In this document: one piece after another, positions 50,689 to 59,930 of the stretch
Layout: each line of letters starts with the position of its first letter
Numbering within the stretch: the first letter of the stretch is position 1
Source: Bacteroidetes bacterium GWF2_33_16
GTDB taxonomy: Bacteria > Bacteroidota > Bacteroidia > Bacteroidales > UBA12077
DNA: 64,000 nt
Reading direction: 5' to 3'
Assembly: GCA_001768565.1 (NCBI GenBank)
Contig: MEOE01000001.1
Location: forward strand, 1 to 64,000
Notes under the pieces: model-generated
What the model saw: the letters and a program-made list of their open reading frames with translations, nothing else
What the model was told of the DNA's origin: nothing
Databases searched by the model: none
Made by a program: the position numbers and the translations under genes

Positions 50689-51186
50689 ATGAACAAAGCA
50701 GTTTTCTTCGACAGAGATGGCGTTATTAATCATGATCCGGGCGACTATACCTATTTGCTTGAAGAATTTACAATAAATGATGGGATAATCCCCTCTCTTA
50801 AAAAATTATACGATAATGGATTTCAATTATTTATAATAACTAATCAGGGCGGAATTGGAAAAGGGATTTATACACAGCAACATGTTGAAGCTATTCACAA
50901 ATACTTGATTGAAAAATTAAGAGAATCGGATATTGAGTTAACTGAAATTTATTATTGTCCCCATCATAGCGATGTTGAAAAATGTTTGTGTCGCAAACCC
51001 GGATCATTGCTTATTGAAAAAGCCATTGCACGATTCAATATTGATCCTAAAAAATCATTTATGATTGGCGATAAGTCACGCGATGTGGAGGCGTCTGAAA
51101 ATGCAGGAATAAAAGGAATAAGGGTTGAGCTTAATTCAAATATTGAGAATATTGTTGATCAGATAATATCTGATAAATGGCAATAA
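50689..51186 (+). CDS. gmhB: D-glycero-D-manno-heptose 1,7-bisphosphate 7-phosphatase (HAD-IIIA)
   Basis: The protein of 165 residues has the HAD motif VFFDRDGVIN (nucleophile Asp), ITNQGGIGKG, and the Zn-binding Cys/His cluster CPHHSDVEKCLCRKPG typical of GmhB, then MIGDKSRDVEAS. It removes the 7-phosphate of the heptose bisphosphate for LPS heptose. Histidinol-phosphate phosphatase is a possible alternative within the same family. The start at 50689 is chosen (MNKAVFFDRDG); the upstream extension of 14 codons overlaps the rhomboid gene. Its 3' end overlaps the next gene by 10 bp. Confidence 0.85.
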   Translation: MNKAVFFDRDGVINHDPGDYTYLLEEFTINDGIIPSLKKLYDNGFQLFIITNQGGIGKGIYTQQHVEAIHKYLIEKLRESDIELTEIYYCPHHSDVEKCLCRKPGSLLIEKAIARFNIDPKKSFMIGDKSRDVEASENAGIKGIRVELNSNIENIVDQIISDKWQ

Positions 51187-52031
51187 ATTCATTTATATTA
51201 TTAAACGGCGAATATTTTTCGCGTGATGAGTTTGGGGTAAGTATCTCAAATCGCTCATTTTGTTATGGCGATGGATTATTCGAAACAATGCACTGCAATG
51301 GTACCGAAATACAATTCTTCGATGATCATCTTATTCGCTTAAAATACGGAATGAATATCCTTAAAATGGAAATTCCTTACAGTATTGAATCGGGAAACAT
51401 AAAAAAAGAAATAATCAAATTACTTCATAAGAATAAGCTTTACCAAGGTGTAAGAATAAGACTTAGTGTTTTCAGGAATAATGGGGGAAGATATACGCCA
51501 ATTACGAATTTATCATCGTATATAGTTGAAACAGAGTTTATAGAAAATGATTTGTATAAACTCAATACTAAAGGTTTAGTAATAGATACTTTCCCTGATA
51601 TACAAAAATCTATCAATCTATTTTCTAACTTAAAAACCTCCAATTCGTTGCTTTATGTAATGGCAGGATTATACGCATCAGAGAGAAAAATTGATGACTG
51701 CATAATTATAAATGAGAAAGGTTTTATCACTGAAACTATTAGCTCAAATATATTCTTAATTAAAGATAAATTTATTCTTACTCCACCATTAAGCGATGGT
51801 CCGGTAGCTGGTATTATGCGAAAACAAATATTGCGAATAGCAGATATGTTACAATTTAGAATTTATAATGAGAAATCAATTACTGAAAAGAACATTCTCG
51901 ATGCTGATGAACTTTTCATTACGAATAGTATATCTGGAATTAAATGGGTGTTGGCATTTAAGGAAAAGAGATTTTTTAATACTACATCAAAACTATTTAT
52001 TGACAAACTCAATGAGATAGCATTTAAATAG
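51177..52031 (+). CDS. Class IV (PLP) aminotransferase / aminodeoxychorismate lyase-like
   Basis: The 284-residue protein has the fold-type IV pattern: NGEYFSRDEFGVSISNRSFCYGDGLFETM at the start, RLSVFRNNGGRY, NLKTSNSLLYVMAGLYASE with the PLP lysine in the KTSN motif, FITETISSNIFLI and ADELFITNSISGIKWV. These enzymes include 4-amino-4-deoxychorismate lyase (PabC), branched-chain and D-amino acid aminotransferases; the sequence does not decide between them. Start codon ATG overlaps the stop of gmhB. Confidence 0.8.
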   Translation: MAINSFILLNGEYFSRDEFGVSISNRSFCYGDGLFETMHCNGTEIQFFDDHLIRLKYGMNILKMEIPYSIESGNIKKEIIKLLHKNKLYQGVRIRLSVFRNNGGRYTPITNLSSYIVETEFIENDLYKLNTKGLVIDTFPDIQKSINLFSNLKTSNSLLYVMAGLYASERKIDDCIIINEKGFITETISSNIFLIKDKFILTPPLSDGPVAGIMRKQILRIADMLQFRIYNEKSITEKNILDADELFITNSISGIKWVLAFKEKRFFNTTSKLFIDKLNEIAFK

Positions 52032-52190
52032 TAGTGAGCTGTGTCACTGTGATTAGTGATTAGTGAATTGAAAATTGAAAATTGAAATCCATAGATAGCA
52101 GCTATATTATTGCACTTAGCGAATCACCATTCACTATTCACTGCTCACCGCATATTGTTAATTGGTAATTGATCGTTGATAATTGAAGAT
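52032..52190. repeat. Low-complexity inverted repeat between convergent genes
   Basis: GTGATTAGTGATTAGTGAATT (in two direct units) is partly complementary to CACCATTCACTATTCACTGCTCAC near 52125-52150. AATTGAAAATTGAAA units sit in the left half. It is the type of intergenic microrepeat also present at 55836-55915. Confidence 0.55.
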
Positions 52191-52784
52191 CTAGTTCATT
52201 GCAGGATTTTCAGGGAAGTTTGCCCAAATTTTAAAATTCTTGCCAATATCGCGTAATGTATTTTCCCAAATATCCTTTTCTGCATTCATTATTTTCGATG
52301 AATCAACTTCGGTAACTAACCATGCATTTTCTTCTATTTCTTCTTCAAGTTGCATTGGTCTCCATCCTGAATAACCTAAAAAGAACCTAATTTGAGAAGG
52401 ATCCACTTTTCCTTTTGCAATAATTTTTTTAAGCTGATCAAAATCACCACCCCAATATAAACCATCAAAAACCTGAACAGAGTCAGGAATTAAATCACCT
52501 AATGTATGCAGAAAATGTATTGTATCTTTAGCAACAGGGCCACCAATATAAACCTGAGCTTCGAATTGAGGGAAATCGCCAAGAACTTCGTTAATCATTA
52601 ATTCGATAGGTTTATTTAGAACAAAACCTACAGTTCCGTTTTCATTATGCTCGGTAATAAGTACAACTGAACGTTTAAAATAAGTATCTGAAAGCAGAGG
52701 TTCGGAAATTAGTATCCTACCTTGCTGTGGAATAAGGTTTTCGTGTCCAATATTCAGAAAATCAAAATTAAGATACTTACTCAT
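52191..52784 (-). CDS. YqgE/AlgH family protein
   Basis: The 197-residue protein matches YqgE/AlgH: GRILISEPLLSDTYFKRSVVLITEHNENGTVGFVLNKPI at the start, VYIGGPV, and FFLGYSGWRPMQLEEEIEENAWLV near residue 135. The role of the family is not established; it is a common chromosomal gene. Convergent with the aminotransferase gene. Confidence 0.88.
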   Translation of the reverse strand: MSKYLNFDFLNIGHENLIPQQGRILISEPLLSDTYFKRSVVLITEHNENGTVGFVLNKPIELMINEVLGDFPQFEAQVYIGGPVAKDTIHFLHTLGDLIPDSVQVFDGLYWGGDFDQLKKIIAKGKVDPSQIRFFLGYSGWRPMQLEEEIEENAWLVTEVDSSKIMNAEKDIWENTLRDIGKNFKIWANFPENPAMN

Positions 52785-53106
52785 AATAAAATATATATCA
52801 GCAAAATACTATTTTTTTTGCAAAAATCAAAGTTTACTTTTCGAAAAATTATCAGATAAGGTTAGGTTTTAACTTTGTTTAACAAAACGCTAAATGGCTC
52901 TAAATATTTGTGGATATTTTTGAATATAACATTTTATAAAAAAAATGTTATCCTAATCAATATAATAAATGCAAATTTAAACTACACTAAGTCATCTTGA
53001 TTTGTTCGAATTTTAAGTAGGCGGTTGCAATCATAAAAATATTAATGCTTTAAACTTATACTTTATTCTTTTTTTCTCTATTTTAGAGCTTTAAAAAAGA
53101 ATTCAG
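52785..53106. other. Intergenic stretch before the antiporter gene
   Basis: About 320 bp of AT-rich sequence with no gene. A GAATTTTAAGTAGGCGGTTGC segment is the least AT-rich part but forms no clear structure. It should carry the promoters of both divergent neighbours. Confidence 0.4.
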
Positions 53107-55062
53107 ATGTACAAATACTTTAACCGCACTCTTTTAACCATTTTAACAATACTTGCGTTCTTTGCATCAACCTTAGCTGATGATCAACCGGAAATGCCCA
53201 TATTATCGCAGGAAGATGTTTCTATTGAGATGACAAATGCTATTGTTAAACACATTAATGTTGAAATTAACATCCATTTTAATAATCCTGAATTCAGGCA
53301 AGTAATGGAGGGATTGCCAGTTACAATTTACATAAACAACAAGCCAAACGTTGCCCTTGTTGTTAAAGGAACGGCTCACTTAAAATACAAATTTGATGAA
53401 AAACAGAACTTTGAAATTAAGGTATCTGAATATACATTTAAGAAGTATGTTAATCCTATTCCACTGTGGTTTTCTGTAATTCCTCCATTGATTGCAATAT
53501 TATTTGCCTTAATTTTTAAAGAAGTATTTACAGCATTGTTTATTGGAATTTTAGTAGGTACAGCAACTATGTTCTGGTATCAGGATGTATCAATTATACC
53601 AGCTATTTTTAAAGGAATCTTTGCCATTGTTGATACCTATATAATTGAAGCTCTCACAGAGCCCGGGCATATGGCTATTATTGTTTTTTCGATGCTTATT
53701 GGAGCAATGGTTAATATTATCACACGTAATGGAGGAATGCAAGGTATCGTAAATTTTTTATCGAAGTATGCTAAAAGTCCGCGATCAGGGCAGTTTGTAA
53801 CTTGGCTATTGGGTATTGCCATATTTTTTGATGATTATGCAAACACACTGGTGGTTGGAAATACCATGAGACCTGTAACCGATAAATTAAAAATTTCGAG
53901 AGCTAAATTAGCCTACATTGTAGACTCAACTGCTGCACCTGTAGCAGCAATTGCATTTGTTACAACATGGATTGGAGCAGAGTTAAGCTATATTCAGGAT
54001 GGAATTAGCACTATTGGTATAAATGAAAGTCCTTATTCAGTATTTATTAACTCACTTGGATATTCTTTCTACCCTATTCTGGCACTTGTTTTTATTTTAA
54101 TTCTGATTTCGCGACAGGCAGATTTTGGACCCATGTATCATTCAGAGAAAAAAGCAAGAGAGACTATTGGAGATTACACCAATGGTGATGAAAATACGTT
54201 TTCGAATAAGCTCAACGAACTTGAAGTTTCGAAAGATATAGTTCCAAAATGGTATAATGCCGCGATACCTGTATTTATCATAATTTTTGGCACATTCACC
54301 GGATTACTATATACAGGATGGAATCCATCTGTTTGGGATGATACAACAATATCTTTCGGAACCAAACTTTCAGTAGTAATCGGAAATAGCGATTCGTATA
54401 AAGCATTACTTTGGGCATCTATATTAGGTGTATTAGCAGCTATTACGCTTTCTTTAGTACAACGATTATTAGATCTTAAAACAACAATTGACAGTATGAT
54501 TAATGGTTTCAGAACCATGTTGACTGCGGTTTTAATTCTCATTCTGGCCTGGTCGATTGCTTTGGTAACAAAACATTTACATACAGCTGATTTTATTTCA
54601 CAAACTATGGTGAGCATAAATATGGCACCGCAATATATTCCTGCTCTTACATTTGTGCTGGCGGCACTGGTAGCTTTTTCAACAGGATCATCGTGGGGTA
54701 CAATGGCAATTTTATATCCACTTATTTTACCAGCAACATGGTTAATCACACAAAACTCTGGAATGGAATATACAACATCGTTGGCAATATTCCATAATGT
54801 AGTATCGGCAGTACTAGCAGGATCAGTAATGGGCGATCATTGTTCGCCCATTTCGGATACAACTATTATGAGTTCATTGGCCAGTTCGTGTAATCATATT
54901 GAGCACGTAAGAACACAGCTACCATATGCTCTTACAGTTGGGTTAGTTTCTATAGTATTTGGTACTATACCGGCTGCTTTTGGCATTTCTCCATTAATTT
55001 TATTCCCAATAGCCATATTAGCATTATTTGTTATTTTCAGGATATTTGGAAAAAGATATTAA
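53107..55062 (+). CDS. NhaC-family Na+/H+ antiporter with N-terminal periplasmic domain
   Basis: The 651-residue protein begins with a cleavable-looking signal peptide (7-24) and a small domain of about 90 residues before the first of about ten to twelve transmembrane helices. NhaC-superfamily hallmarks are FFDDYANTLVVGNTMRPVTDKL, DSTAAPVAAIAFVTTWIGAE, and AFSTGSSWGTMAILYPLILP, and near the end MGDHCSPISDTTIMSS. It should exchange Na+ for H+; some relatives transport amino or organic acids. The additional N-terminal domain is not part of the transporter core. Monocistronic. Confidence 0.85.
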   Translation: MYKYFNRTLLTILTILAFFASTLADDQPEMPILSQEDVSIEMTNAIVKHINVEINIHFNNPEFRQVMEGLPVTIYINNKPNVALVVKGTAHLKYKFDEKQNFEIKVSEYTFKKYVNPIPLWFSVIPPLIAILFALIFKEVFTALFIGILVGTATMFWYQDVSIIPAIFKGIFAIVDTYIIEALTEPGHMAIIVFSMLIGAMVNIITRNGGMQGIVNFLSKYAKSPRSGQFVTWLLGIAIFFDDYANTLVVGNTMRPVTDKLKISRAKLAYIVDSTAAPVAAIAFVTTWIGAELSYIQDGISTIGINESPYSVFINSLGYSFYPILALVFILILISRQADFGPMYHSEKKARETIGDYTNGDENTFSNKLNELEVSKDIVPKWYNAAIPVFIIIFGTFTGLLYTGWNPSVWDDTTISFGTKLSVVIGNSDSYKALLWASILGVLAAITLSLVQRLLDLKTTIDSMINGFRTMLTAVLILILAWSIALVTKHLHTADFISQTMVSINMAPQYIPALTFVLAALVAFSTGSSWGTMAILYPLILPATWLITQNSGMEYTTSLAIFHNVVSAVLAGSVMGDHCSPISDTTIMSSLASSCNHIEHVRTQLPYALTVGLVSIVFGTIPAAFGISPLILFPIAILALFVIFRIFGKRY

Positions 55063-55065
55063 TAT

Positions 55066-55096
55066 AATAGCCATTAAAGCTATTTTCTCATTTTTA
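55066..55096. terminator. Weak hairpin shared by convergent ends
   Basis: AATAGC (55066-55071) pairs with GCTATT (55079-55084); TTCTCATTTTT follows on the plus strand. It overlaps the stop codon of the minus-strand gene. Confidence 0.4.
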
Positions 55097-55832
55097 TAAG
55101 ATGAAGAATTCCATTAATGAAACTTAATGGATGAACCGGATTTCCTGCTATGAACAAATCAATTTTATAATTGTCTAAAAATGATCTATTTAAAGCAGAA
55201 CTACCATTAAAAATACCACCACTTATAGCATCGGTTCCTGCAAGTATAATAATTTTTGGATCAGGAGTTGCATCATAGCAAATTTGCAGAGGTTCAGCCA
55301 TATTCTCAGAAATTGGACCTGTAATTACAATTCCATCGGCATGACGAGGCGATGCAACAAACTCAACACCAAACCGACCCATGTCGAACTGAACATTGCC
55401 TGCAGCATTCAGTTCCCATTCGCAACTATTATCTCCTGCAGCAGAAACTTGTCTTAGTTTAAGCGACCCTCCAAAAAGTTTGTGAATTTCTTTGCGAATT
55501 AGCTTAGGATTTAAATCTATAGGCTTATCTTGTCCCTCAACAACTATCAACCCATTTCGTTCGTTTGTTGCAAGTTTATAATCTTTGGTAAACTTTATTT
55601 TATCAGGAAATGCAAAAGCACATTCACCACAAAAAGTACACTTACCTAAATCAATACTTACCGGATTTTTTGTTATTGCATGTAATGGGCAGATATTAAC
55701 TAATTCGTCCTCATTGATTTTTACATTACTGATAATTGGTCTTCCTCTAAAAATACCAGGGACTTCTACTGTTGTTACATTGGGAATAAACTGTTTCCCT
55801 TGATGATACATTATCTTTAAATTATTTAACAT
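55080..55832 (-). CDS. Ehr complex small subunit (HyfI/HycG/NuoB-like) fused to a ferredoxin domain
   Basis: The 250-residue protein starts with a ferredoxin-like domain (Cys48 in NICPLHAI; C65, C68, C71 in CTFCGEC). From residue 125 it aligns with HycG/NuoB: FDMGRFGVEFVASPRHADGIVITG, DPKIIILAG and AISGGIF. Three of the four cysteines that hold the proximal [4Fe-4S] cluster in HycG are replaced: the CxxC pair by A and D134 (only C137 remains), the third by D201 (AGTDAISGG), the fourth by N231 (AGNPVHP). It cannot pass electrons in the usual way. It is the last gene of the operon that begins beyond 64000. Confidence 0.8.
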   Translation of the reverse strand: MLNNLKIMYHQGKQFIPNVTTVEVPGIFRGRPIISNVKINEDELVNICPLHAITKNPVSIDLGKCTFCGECAFAFPDKIKFTKDYKLATNERNGLIVVEGQDKPIDLNPKLIRKEIHKLFGGSLKLRQVSAAGDNSCEWELNAAGNVQFDMGRFGVEFVASPRHADGIVITGPISENMAEPLQICYDATPDPKIIILAGTDAISGGIFNGSSALNRSFLDNYKIDLFIAGNPVHPLSFINGILHLIKMRK

Positions 55833-55835
55833 ATA

Positions 55836-55915
55836 CTAATGTGTTAATTGTTTAATGTACTAATATGTTAATGTTCTAATGTGCTGATTTGCTGATGTGC
55901 TAACCTGCAATTTTT
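55836..55915. repeat. AATGTGTTAAT / GATGTGCTGAT microrepeat
   Basis: Units of about 10-11 bp (TAATGTGTTAAT, TAATGTTCTAATGTGCTGAT, GATGTGCTAAC) fill the spacer after the four-helix-bundle gene. Such arrays accompany S23-type genes in Bacteroidota, as far as I recall. Confidence 0.6.
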
Positions 55916-55929
55916 TTAATTTTAATAAA

Positions 55930-56295
55930 TTAATGTGATGATATATTGTTTGAGTTTTTTTTTGCTGATGATATAATGCTTGAAAAAAGTTTTTGAATCT
56001 CTTCCAACTTTATAGGCAACAAATGATTTGATGGATAACTACTTGAATGATTGCAAAGCATTAACCAATATTCTGTTTCCTGTGCTTCTTTTGCTGCAAT
56101 TTTTAATTTATGAATAAAATCAGCCCTGCTTTCACTTGATTGTGCTTCACGAATATTTGCACCAATTGAAGTTCCTGATTTTAACAATTGTCGAGCTATT
56201 ACATATTTCTTCTGCTCTTCAAGCAATTCTGAATATTCAATAATTTCCAATGCAAATTCAAAACTCTTATCCAATATTGCATTTTTCTTTTCCAT
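55930..56295 (-). CDS. Four-helix-bundle protein (S23 / 23S rRNA IVS type)
   Basis: The protein of 121 residues matches the S23 four-helix-bundle family: FEFALEIIEYSELL, VIARQLLKSGTSIGANIREAQSSESRADFIHKLKIAAKEAQETEYWL. Family members are often encoded within 23S rRNA intervening sequences or beside diversity-generating elements, and their role is not established. Here it interrupts the operon for an Ehr membrane complex between the large and the small subunit gene and is followed by its microrepeat, so it looks like an inserted mobile unit. Confidence 0.85.
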   Translation of the reverse strand: MEKKNAILDKSFEFALEIIEYSELLEEQKKYVIARQLLKSGTSIGANIREAQSSESRADFIHKLKIAAKEAQETEYWLMLCNHSSSYPSNHLLPIKLEEIQKLFSSIISSAKKNSNNISSH

Positions 56296-56339
56296 TTTTT
56301 TATTAGCATTTTAACTAATTAAAACTTTAGCATATTTAT

Positions 56340-57839
56340 TTATAAATCATGACCACAATACGACAAATTAAAACTCTTATTACAAATCGGGAAATCCGAT
56401 ATTTCGTTGTTACGAACAGAAAGAGCTAATGCCAGCCAGTTATGGAACGAAGGATCTTTAATCTTGTATATTACAAGTTCACCTTTGTTGTCGGTTATAG
56501 CGCAATGGCAAATCTCCCCACGCCATCCTTCGGTTAATGAAATAACAAATGAATCTGGCTCAGGTGCACTTAATTCGTTCGTATATTTCAAATTTTCAGG
56601 AATATCTGTTATAAGTTGCTTAATATAGTCGATTGATTGAAAAATCTCATCTCTTCTAATTTGAGCTCTGGATAAGACATCACCCTGACTTTTGACAATG
56701 GGTTTATGATTCAGTTTGTAGTATAAATTATCGGGGTGTGAAAGGCGTATATCTCTGTTTACTCCACTTGCACGTGCCGACATTCCAACTATTCCAATTG
56801 ATTCTGCTACTTCGGTTGAAACAACACCTGTTTTTTCTAACCTGGCTAGCACTGAGGGAAGATCGAACATTTGCTTAACCATTTCGGTAAAATCGGGCTC
56901 ATAGACATTAATCATCTCAAGCCATTCTTTGCCAAGTTCTTTTGTAAATGGGAAATTAGTTTTTCCAGGACGAACCAAACCTTTTGCTAGACGATTACCG
57001 TTCCAAACCTGAAAATAATTAATAATAGGTGTTCTTAACCTCCCAAGCACTGAGTTGCCAAGCTGATAAGCAACATCAGTGCAAATAGCGCTTAAATCGC
57101 CTGTATGTATTGCAATACGCTTGTTTTCCAAAGCCAGTGTTCTTGCAAATTCCAATTCAGGTGTGGCCTGATAGCCACATAGACTCTCCCAAAGTTTTGA
57201 GAATGTGCTTGTATGACCAATGACTGTATCACCGGCAATATTTTCGGCTAGTGTTGCTTTTTGTAATAGGTTTTTCTTTTCAAGAAATAATTGCTCTACT
57301 CCCCTATGCTGATAACCTAGTTGTATTTCGAGATGTAGTATTTGCTCGCCGTTACAAATAAATCGAAAATGGCCAGGCTCTATTACTCCCGCATGTATTG
57401 GACCCACACCGACTTCGTGCAATTCTTCACTTTCGATCTGATAAAACGGATAATTCGCAATTGTTTTGCTTTTATCAGCAGCATTGAATGGATATCTCAC
57501 CGGTTTAAGCCATGGGTGATCGGAATATCCAATACCAAAGTTCTCGTGTATTTCTCTCTCAAATTTTTCAAACGAGAGATTATGTGCAGTGAAAGAAGGT
57601 AATATGGCAGTCTGTTCAACTATAGCGGAAAGAACATAAATGCAGTGATTTGCATCGTCGGCAATGCAACATATTAGTTTAACCTTGCTCTCTTGATTAT
57701 ATCCAAAGTAATTTACACAATGATTGCCCTTATCTTTCATCAAACCAGAAACAATCGTTTCCATAAAATCTTCGTACTTAACAACCGGTATTGAATTAAC
57801 CGGTACACGCTGATTATTTTTTAATACTAAATAATTCAT
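56340..57839 (-). CDS. Ehr complex large subunit (HyfG/HycE, NuoCD-like) without NiFe ligands
   Basis: The 499-residue protein has a NuoC-like N terminus (NLSFEKFEREIHENFGIGYSDHPWLKPVRYPF) and a NuoD/HycE-like body: GPIHAGVIEPGHFRF, LEIQLGYQHRGVEQLF, the L1 site ENIAGDTVIGH (199-209) and SFHNWLALALSVRNNEISDFP near the end. Hydrogenase L1 (RxCGxC) and L2 (DPCxxC) cysteines are absent: L1 reads ENIAGD, and L2 reads NLSYCG. It therefore has no [NiFe] centre and is not a hydrogenase. Together with the small subunit it places the complex in the energy-converting hydrogenase-related class. Confidence 0.8.
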   Translation of the reverse strand: MNYLVLKNNQRVPVNSIPVVKYEDFMETIVSGLMKDKGNHCVNYFGYNQESKVKLICCIADDANHCIYVLSAIVEQTAILPSFTAHNLSFEKFEREIHENFGIGYSDHPWLKPVRYPFNAADKSKTIANYPFYQIESEELHEVGVGPIHAGVIEPGHFRFICNGEQILHLEIQLGYQHRGVEQLFLEKKNLLQKATLAENIAGDTVIGHTSTFSKLWESLCGYQATPELEFARTLALENKRIAIHTGDLSAICTDVAYQLGNSVLGRLRTPIINYFQVWNGNRLAKGLVRPGKTNFPFTKELGKEWLEMINVYEPDFTEMVKQMFDLPSVLARLEKTGVVSTEVAESIGIVGMSARASGVNRDIRLSHPDNLYYKLNHKPIVKSQGDVLSRAQIRRDEIFQSIDYIKQLITDIPENLKYTNELSAPEPDSFVISLTEGWRGEICHCAITDNKGELVIYKIKDPSFHNWLALALSVRNNEISDFPICNKSFNLSYCGHDL

Positions 57840-57840
57840 A

Positions 57841-59268
57841 TTAGAAGATTAAATTTTTTACTGCTTCATTAATTAAATCAACAAAAACTGCAGGTGGATT
57901 AATACCAAGATAAATAACTAATCCGAGCAATATAAACTGAGAAAAAGTTTCGAGCTGACTCACTTTTTCAATTTTCGATTCATCAAAATTTACTGGTGGA
58001 GTAAATAATAATTTTAAGAAGTTTTTACCCATGGCCCAAATTATCAATGTTAATAGAATAAGTATAGGAATAAGTATAAATAAATACCCTCCTTTAAATA
58101 GGGCTGTAAAAATATAAAACTCACTTATAAAAAGACCAGATGGAGGCATTGCTGTTATACAAATAAAAGCTATTAATATAATAATGGCACCTGGCAAGTT
58201 ATATTTAAAATAACTTCCCAGATAATACAGATTTTTACTTTTATAAATATTATAAACTTGGCCGATTTGGAAGAAAAGTGCAGACTTTGCAAAAGCGTGA
58301 AGAATAACATGTAATACAACAGCATAATATCCAATTCCACCAGCTGCCAAGCCTAACATAACTAATCCCATGTGCTCAATACTCGAATAGGCAAGCATTC
58401 GTTTGATGTTCTTAACCTTAAGAACATAAACAGTTGCAATAAATATTGAAAGAAATGCAGCAATCATAATTACATTATTTGCCCAGCCATGTATTGATGA
58501 ATGTGCTACTCCAACATATATTCTAAAAATACCAACAAATCCTACATTCATTAAAACACTTGAGAATAAAGCAGCAGCAGGTGTTGGAGCTTTATCCTTG
58601 GCATCAATACCAGCTGTATACATTGGTACTAATCCAAGTTTGGCCGTAAAACCAACAAATATAAATACAAATGCAAGTTTGAACCAAAAGGTATTTAGAT
58701 TTGCCGCCTGATCCATTAGGGCATCGAAATAAAGACCCTGCTCCCCGCTATGACCCAACGCTATACTGAGGAATAATATCCCAATAAAAACAAATGTTAA
58801 ACTTATTGAGCAGACAAAAATATATTTCCATGTCGCCTCGAGCGAGCCACTATTTCTGCGATGAAAAATTAATGCAGAAGCGCTTAAAGTGGTAATTTCA
58901 ATAAAAATCCAGGTTACGGCAATATGGTTTGAAAGATATGCAGCACCAATAGCAGCAATAAGAATTGTCATTGCTGCGAAATAAATTGATCTGGTTTTAG
59001 GATTTTCTTTTTCGGGATAAATATACTCGTAACTATGAAATAATGCAGGAATAGTAATTATACTAAGAGTAGTAAGTAATAAAATAGCCAGAGCATCGGG
59101 TTTAAAATAGCCTAACTCAGTAATCCCTTTATGGTAATATTCGTATATTGTAAAAGCCCATTGAACAAGAATAAATAGCGTTACCAAAAGTCTATTTACC
59201 TGTCTGTTTCTATTAAAGAATAGTAAACCGCTTATAATTACTGCTGCTGTTAAATAGATTCCAATCAT
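57841..59268 (-). CDS. Ehr membrane subunit, antiporter-like (HyfF type)
   Basis: The 475-residue protein has 13 to 14 transmembrane helices and the conserved features of the Mrp-antiporter-like subunits of complex I (NuoL/M/N): IAVTWIFIEITTLSASALIFHRR, KLGLVPMYTAGIDAKDKAPTPAAALFSSVLMNVGFVGIFRIY, MLAYSSIEHMGLVMLGLA, HAFAKSALFFQIGQVY and AMPPSGLFISEF. It is the closest to HyfF of the E. coli hydrogenase-4 group. It should conduct ions (H+ or Na+) across the membrane. Spaced 1 bp from the next gene. Confidence 0.82.
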   Translation of the reverse strand: MIGIYLTAAVIISGLLFFNRNRQVNRLLVTLFILVQWAFTIYEYYHKGITELGYFKPDALAILLLTTLSIITIPALFHSYEYIYPEKENPKTRSIYFAAMTILIAAIGAAYLSNHIAVTWIFIEITTLSASALIFHRRNSGSLEATWKYIFVCSISLTFVFIGILFLSIALGHSGEQGLYFDALMDQAANLNTFWFKLAFVFIFVGFTAKLGLVPMYTAGIDAKDKAPTPAAALFSSVLMNVGFVGIFRIYVGVAHSSIHGWANNVIMIAAFLSIFIATVYVLKVKNIKRMLAYSSIEHMGLVMLGLAAGGIGYYAVVLHVILHAFAKSALFFQIGQVYNIYKSKNLYYLGSYFKYNLPGAIIILIAFICITAMPPSGLFISEFYIFTALFKGGYLFILIPILILLTLIIWAMGKNFLKLLFTPPVNFDESKIEKVSQLETFSQFILLGLVIYLGINPPAVFVDLINEAVKNLIF

Positions 59269-59279
59269 CTTAATTCAAA

Positions 59280-59909
59280 TTAATCTTTTAAATTACTTAA
59301 TTGAGTAATATCAATATCTTTAACCACGTCGCCCACTTTATTAATGAAAATACCTAAAAGGAATACACTCACAAAAATATCGAGTAATATTCCGAGGTTA
59401 ACCAACATTGGCATTTCAGTACCCACTGCTAGCGAAAGAATAAATACGCCATTTTCAATTATTACGTATGCAATTACATGAGTTATTATTTTTTTGCGTG
59501 AGATGATAATATATAATCCACTGAACAAAGCGACTAAAGCAACCACAAAGTAGATTTTATTTAAATGAGTATCAGCTATACTGTTTGAGATAAGGAATGT
59601 AGCAATAATTATAGCTGTAACAATAATAAGCGACACAAAATTGGGCACAAAAGGCTCAGCTTCACGGGTTATTTTATTTTTCTTTATAACATAGGTTAGA
59701 AACACAGGGATTGCAATTGTTTTAACGATAATTGTTTCAAGAAGAATAAATGCTAGATTTATCGGATTTATCTCGAGTAACTCAATAAATGCAACACCGA
59801 AAAGTAATATTCCCTGAAAAGCTAAAATCTTAACATACGTTAATAAGCGATTTGCAATGGCTATATAAAGCAATGTTATTACAAAAGTTATAAGCAAAAC
59901 ATTTATCAT
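59280..59909 (-). CDS. Ehr membrane subunit (HyfE type)
   Basis: The 209-residue protein has six transmembrane helices and the HyfE/NuoK-like block LLFGVAFIELLEINPINLAFILLETIIVKTIAIPVFLTYVIKK, and IIENGVFILSLAVGTEMPMLVNLGILLDIFVSVFLLGIFINKV. HyfE-like subunits connect antiporter modules to the rest of the complex. It ends with a charged tail (VVKDIDITQLSNLKD). Spaced 11 bp from the preceding and the following gene in the operon. Confidence 0.8.
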   Translation of the reverse strand: MINVLLITFVITLLYIAIANRLLTYVKILAFQGILLFGVAFIELLEINPINLAFILLETIIVKTIAIPVFLTYVIKKNKITREAEPFVPNFVSLIIVTAIIIATFLISNSIADTHLNKIYFVVALVALFSGLYIIISRKKIITHVIAYVIIENGVFILSLAVGTEMPMLVNLGILLDIFVSVFLLGIFINKVGDVVKDIDITQLSNLKD

Positions 59910-59930
59910 GGTCGATATTTTAAAATTTCA

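Noticed and set aside
54174..54749. 191-codon minus-strand frame inside the NhaC-family gene
   Set aside because: It is antisense to conserved transmembrane segments of the antiporter; no independent support.
55080..57839. Calling the operon a hydrogenase-4 / formate hydrogenlyase
   Set aside because: The NiFe-binding cysteines and three of four proximal-cluster cysteines are missing, so hydrogenase activity is not supported.
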